Positions 60,491 to 64,000 of a stretch of DNA of 64,000 bases are shown here, piece by piece. The notes below the pieces were generated by a model. It had not been told where the DNA came from, did no database searches, and saw nothing but the letters and a program-made list of their open reading frames with translations. A program made the translations under genes and the position numbers. Location of the stretch: contig CAMVPR010000007.1 in NCBI GenBank assembly GCA_947169385.1, positions 1 through 64,000 on the forward strand. The letters are read 5' to 3'. The first letter of the stretch is position 1. Every line of letters begins with the position of its first letter. The DNA is from an uncultured Lachnospiraceae bacterium (GTDB taxonomy: Bacteria; Bacillota; Clostridia; Lachnospirales; Lachnospiraceae).

Positions 60491-61885
60491 ATGAAGAAGT
60501 ATTTAGGTGTTTTGCTTACAATGACGATGATTGCCGGACTTTTTACCGGATGCGGAGGTAAGAAGACTCAGGGTGATTATACCAATAAGAGTGGTCTTGG
60601 TTTTAAGGCGCTTGACTATGTAACTCTTGGCAAATATAAAGGTTTAGACGCTTATAATGTCAAGGTTGAGACTACCGATAAGGAAGTTGATGAGGAAGTA
60701 GAGTCTTCACTTAATGATTACGCAGAGTACAATGATATTACCGACAGAGGTGCCAAGGACGGAGATTATATTGATTTTGATTATTCTACGACCGTTAAGG
60801 GCAAGGCTGTTGAGGATTGTGCTTACCAGGATTATGAGATTCAGCTTGGTAACGGCGAGTTCAATGAGGAACTTGAGGAAGCTATGCTTGGCAGAAAGCC
60901 CGGTGATGTATTCACTGTAACTACTGAGATTCCTGAGGATTTGAGTGAGACCAATGCCGGTGATTTGGGTATATTTACAATCACTGTCAATAATCTTCAG
61001 TCTGAGAAGTTGCCTGTTCTTAACGAAGAATTTGTAAAGAAGAACACAGATTATCAGAGTGTTGCTGAATATAGAGAGGGTATTAAGAATGATCTTATCG
61101 AGTCCAAAACTGAAGATTACAATACCAATGTGAATGATCAGCTTGTCTACGATGTTCAGGATGCTTCAGAGTTCAAGAAGGATAAACCTAAAGAATTAAA
61201 AGAAGTATGCGAAAAGTCAATGCGTGAAGATGCGGAATATCAGGCTGAGATGTTTGGAATGTCTCCTGAAGAGCTTATTTCAGAGTTTTATGACGAGGGT
61301 GAATTCGAGGAGGCTATTGATGAAGAGGTCGAGACAAGACTTATTATATACGCTATTGCTGAGACCGAGTCGCTTTTCTACACCAAGTCAGCACTTAAGA
61401 AGTATCAGGAAGATATGGCCAAGGATTACGAGTATGAGAATGTCGATGAGCTTTTGGCCGATTACGGTGAGGATCAGATCTTTTATGAGGCTACTTATGC
61501 CAATGTTACTGATTTTCTTTTCAAGAATGCTAACAAGAAGGATGTCAGCGAAGAAGAGTATATGAAGCTCAATCCTGATCTTTATGAGGACGAGGCTGAT
61601 GATGAGGACAGCACTGCAGAGGATGTATCTGATGCGGGCGAATCTGAAGAATCAGATGATGAAGCTGATGAAGCCGCTAAGGAGGCTGCCAAAGAGGAGG
61701 CTGAGATAGAGGCTGAAGATAAGGAAGAGGTATTAGAGGAAGAGACGATTGATGAATCAGAGGATGATGACTCTGACGAGGATTTAGAGATTGAGAGAGA
61801 AGAGCCTGATTCAGGTAAGGCTAAAGACTCTAAGAAAGACAAGAATACAACAGAGAAAGACAACGTACTTTTTGATGTAGGTTGA
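60491..61885 (+). CDS. Lipid-anchored trigger-factor-like peptidyl-prolyl isomerase
   Basis: 464 residues. The signal peptide ends in lipobox FTGC (Cys22), so the protein sits on the outer membrane face, unlike cytosolic trigger factor. An FKBP-type domain lies at about 85-165 (GDYIDFDYSTTVKGK, YEIQLGNGEFNEELEEAMLGRKPGD), followed by a trigger-factor C-terminal-like helical region (170-370). The ribosome-binding N-terminal domain is missing. The last ~90 residues are almost purely acidic and Ala-rich, then a short lysine patch. Probably a folding factor for secreted proteins, similar in role to PrsA; substrates unknown. Confidence 0.87.
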   Translation: MKKYLGVLLTMTMIAGLFTGCGGKKTQGDYTNKSGLGFKALDYVTLGKYKGLDAYNVKVETTDKEVDEEVESSLNDYAEYNDITDRGAKDGDYIDFDYSTTVKGKAVEDCAYQDYEIQLGNGEFNEELEEAMLGRKPGDVFTVTTEIPEDLSETNAGDLGIFTITVNNLQSEKLPVLNEEFVKKNTDYQSVAEYREGIKNDLIESKTEDYNTNVNDQLVYDVQDASEFKKDKPKELKEVCEKSMREDAEYQAEMFGMSPEELISEFYDEGEFEEAIDEEVETRLIIYAIAETESLFYTKSALKKYQEDMAKDYEYENVDELLADYGEDQIFYEATYANVTDFLFKNANKKDVSEEEYMKLNPDLYEDEADDEDSTAEDVSDAGESEESDDEADEAAKEAAKEEAEIEAEDKEEVLEEETIDESEDDDSDEDLEIEREEPDSGKAKDSKKDKNTTEKDNVLFDVG

Positions 61886-61898
61886 TTAAGAGGTAATA

Positions 61899-63767
61899 AT
61901 GTATAAACTCGCGCTAAGTCACGATATTCTTATGCAGGTTGAGAAGCCTGCAAGATATATCGGTAACGAAGTTAATATGGTAGACAAGAATCCCGAGGAT
62001 GTGGATATAAGGATATGTATGTGTTTTCCTGATGTCTACGAGGTCGGAATGAGTCATTTAGGTATAGCTATCCTTTATGATATGTTTAACCAAAGAGAAG
62101 ATACATACTGTGAGAGAGTGTACTCACCTTGGCCGGATCTTCATAAGATTATGAAGGAGAGAGATATTCCTTTGTTTTCGCTTGAGACTCAGTCTCCTGT
62201 CAGGGATTTTGATTTTCTTGGAATGACACTTCAGTATGAGATGTGTTATACCAACATTTTACAGATATTAGATCTTGCTAAGATTCCGTTTTACGCTAAG
62301 GACAGAACTGAGGATGACCCTATTGTTATGAGTGGCGGCCCTTGTACATATAATGTCGAGCCTGTGGCGGATTTCTTTGATCTTGTGTATATTGGTGAGG
62401 GTGAGGTGTCCTATGACATTTTATTGCCGATATATAAGCAGTTTAAAGCAGAGGGTAGAACCAGAGAAGAGTTCTTAAGAGAGGTATCTCATATTGATGG
62501 TATATATGTGCCTTCACTTTATGATGTTAAGTATAATGAGGATGGCACGGTTAAGAGTATCGACCCACTATACCCGGATGTTCCAAAGCGAGTTAAGAAG
62601 ACTATTGTAGAAGATCTTAATGATACTTATTATCCTGAAGCGCCTTTGGTTCCTTTTATGAGACCGATTAACGACAGGGTTACTCTAGAGATTCAAAGAG
62701 GTTGTATAAGAGGATGCAGGTTCTGTCAGGCTGGTATGATATACCGCCCTAACAGGGAGAGATCTTTAGAGTGGCTTAAGGATTATGCAATCAAGATGCT
62801 TAAATCAACGGGACATGAGGAGATTACTCTTAGTTCGCTGTCTTCTTCAGATTATTCAAGGCTTCCTGAGCTTGTTGACTTTTTGATTGATTACTGTGAT
62901 GAGAGGCATATCAATATATCGCTTCCATCCTTGAGAATCGATGCTTTTGCTCTTGATGTAATGAGTAAGGTTCAGGATATCAGGAAGAGCTCGCTTACAT
63001 TTGCACCGGAAGCGGGAACTCAGAGAATGCGAGACACGATTAATAAAGGTCTTACGGTTGATGATATTATAAATGGTGCAACGGATGCTTTTAGAGGCGG
63101 CTGGAACAAGGTTAAGCTTTACTTTATGCTCGGTCAGCCTTTTGAAACAGATGAAGATGTTGTTGGTATCCCTGAACTCTCAGAACTTATAGCCGAAGCT
63201 TACTATGAGATTCCGAAGAGCGAGAGAAATGGTCGTGTCAATATCAACGCGTCTGCTTCTTTCTTTGTGCCGAAGCCGTTTACTCCGTTTCAGTGGGCTC
63301 CTATGGATACCAAGGAGGAGTTTAGAAGGAAGGCTTATCTTGTAAATGATACTATGGCGAAGATGCACAACCACAGAAGCTTGTCGTTTCAGTATCATGA
63401 TGAGGCTACAACGATTATTGAGGGTATCCTTGCAAGGGGGGACAGACGTCTTGCTCCTGCACTTGTTACTCTTTATGAGAGTGGAGCGTTCTTCGATGCG
63501 TGGACAGAGTTTTTTGATTATAAGAAGTGGCTTGATGCATTTAACAAGCACAACATAGATATTGATTTTTATACCACGAGGGAGAGAGACCTTGATGAGG
63601 TCTTCCCTTGGGATGTTATTGATTGCGGTGTTGATAAGGAATTTCTTAAGAGAGAGTATATCAATGCCAAAGAGGGAGTTGTCACTCCTAATTGCAGAAG
63701 CAGATGTAACGCCTGCGGTTGCTTAAAACTGTGGAGAGGAGGCATTTGCATTGAAAGTAAGAATTAA
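61899..63767 (+). CDS. B12-binding-domain radical SAM protein (TIGR03960-type)
   Basis: 622 residues. The N-terminal cobalamin-binding-like region (about 20-190) is followed by the radical SAM domain with the [4Fe-4S] ligands Cys269, Cys273 and Cys276 in RGCIRGCRFCQAG. FAPEAGTQRMRDTINKG is a second conserved block, and the C-terminus carries CRSRCNACGC, probably a further metal site. The reaction is unknown. It overlaps the next gene, DUF2344, as in other Clostridia and Thermotogae where the pair often sits near the rng/rplU genes. Confidence 0.9.
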   Translation: MYKLALSHDILMQVEKPARYIGNEVNMVDKNPEDVDIRICMCFPDVYEVGMSHLGIAILYDMFNQREDTYCERVYSPWPDLHKIMKERDIPLFSLETQSPVRDFDFLGMTLQYEMCYTNILQILDLAKIPFYAKDRTEDDPIVMSGGPCTYNVEPVADFFDLVYIGEGEVSYDILLPIYKQFKAEGRTREEFLREVSHIDGIYVPSLYDVKYNEDGTVKSIDPLYPDVPKRVKKTIVEDLNDTYYPEAPLVPFMRPINDRVTLEIQRGCIRGCRFCQAGMIYRPNRERSLEWLKDYAIKMLKSTGHEEITLSSLSSSDYSRLPELVDFLIDYCDERHINISLPSLRIDAFALDVMSKVQDIRKSSLTFAPEAGTQRMRDTINKGLTVDDIINGATDAFRGGWNKVKLYFMLGQPFETDEDVVGIPELSELIAEAYYEIPKSERNGRVNINASASFFVPKPFTPFQWAPMDTKEEFRRKAYLVNDTMAKMHNHRSLSFQYHDEATTIIEGILARGDRRLAPALVTLYESGAFFDAWTEFFDYKKWLDAFNKHNIDIDFYTTRERDLDEVFPWDVIDCGVDKEFLKREYINAKEGVVTPNCRSRCNACGCLKLWRGGICIESKN

Positions 63768-64000
63768 ATTCGCCAAAACAGGTCCTCTTCAGTATGTCGG
63801 ACATCTTGATATGTTAAGGTCTTTTCAGAAGATTTTTAAGAGGGCTGAGGTTGATATTGCGTACTCTCAGGGTTTTAATCCACATCAGCTCACTTCATTT
63901 GCCTCGCCTCTAGGAATCGGGGTAACATCTGAAGGTGAGTATTTGGATGCAGATTTTAATACCATTGAAGATGAGAGAGTTATGATTGACAAGTTAAATG
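63751..64000 (+). CDS. DUF2344/TIGR03936 protein, partial at the window end
   Basis: The first 83 residues of a protein cut by the window edge. A TTG at 63751, seven to eight bases after AGGAGG, opens VRIKFAKTGPLQYVGHLDMLRSF (residues 3-25), the hallmark start of this family, with SQGFNPHQLTSFASPLGIG following. It overlaps the radical SAM gene by 17 bases in another frame, which indicates translational coupling. Family members are found fused to the radical SAM protein in some genomes, supporting a joint role. Confidence 0.85.
   Translation, partial: MKVRIKFAKTGPLQYVGHLDMLRSFQKIFKRAEVDIAYSQGFNPHQLTSFASPLGIGVTSEGEYLDADFNTIEDERVMIDKLN

Overview
The window reads as a chromosomal segment of a low-to-mid GC Gram-positive anaerobe of the Clostridia, most likely a member of the Lachnospiraceae (Butyrivibrio/Pseudobutyrivibrio-like). 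This is inferred from the gene families and local order, not from a marker search. Supporting points are the gap-pgk-tpiA-secG-rnr-smpB-ssrA run, a high-molecular-weight rubredoxin, a 1405-residue 2-hydroxyacyl-CoA dehydratase activator-like protein, the rpmB / Asp23 / DAK2-kinase / recG neighbourhood, the DUF2953-YtfJ pair and the TIGR03960-type radical SAM protein followed by a DUF2344 gene. No rRNA, tRNA, prophage, insertion sequence or CRISPR array was seen; the only RNA gene found is tmRNA.

Layout. 1-1625: a tandem non-coding repeat, then rimM-trmD. 1770-18672: a long plus-strand surface-glycan locus. It starts with a bacillosamine-type set (4,6-dehydratase, aminotransferase, lipid-linked sugar-phosphate transferase, acetyltransferase). 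It continues with a family-4 glycosyltransferase, several family-2 and family-4 glycosyltransferases, an ABC flippase, a dTDP-3-amino-sugar pair (ketoisomerase plus aminotransferase), a GNAT acetyltransferase and a membrane acyltransferase, and ends at a terminator. 19004-21142: a flavin reductase-rubredoxin fusion and a stand-alone AAA/DUF4143 ATPase with an unusual palindromic promoter region. 21303-25114: an O-antigen polymerase/ligase-like protein, UDP-galactopyranose mutase and signal peptidase I. The polymerase/ligase and the mutase probably serve the same surface glycan.

25234-32054: glycolysis (gap, pgk, tpiA), then secG, RNase R, SmpB and tmRNA; the last three cooperate in ribosome rescue and in degrading the stalled message. 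32109-39634: two lipoproteins, a small membrane protein, a two-component system, CheV and a large acidic membrane-anchored protein. 39694-41069: hisH-hisF. 41111-48272 (minus strand): the activator-like protein, an ABC-F ATPase and a CBS-domain membrane protein. 48601-50405: a CorA transporter and a rhomboid-like protein with a zinc ribbon. 50713-55412: pyruvate kinase, two unrecognised proteins, DUF2953 and YtfJ/GerW. 55653-64000: rpmB (minus strand), an Asp23 protein, FakA/YloV, RecG, a small membrane protein, a lipid-anchored trigger-factor-like prolyl isomerase, a radical SAM protein and the start of its DUF2344 partner.

Non-coding structure is a notable part of this window. One dispersed repeat family (core TCATTCTGAG...GAATCTTT) occurs at gene borders in both orientations. 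A second, palindromic family (GGCGAAC...GTTCGCC plus GGAGCAC...GTGCTCC) is amplified into four perfectly spaced 72-base units in front of pyk. The ATPase gene at 19850 is preceded by three 14-base palindromes at an exact 32-base pitch and a 29-base perfect inverted repeat lying over its -10 box. The most interesting protein-level observation is an ABC-F ATPase in which all the motifs of one composite ATP site are degenerate while the other site is intact.
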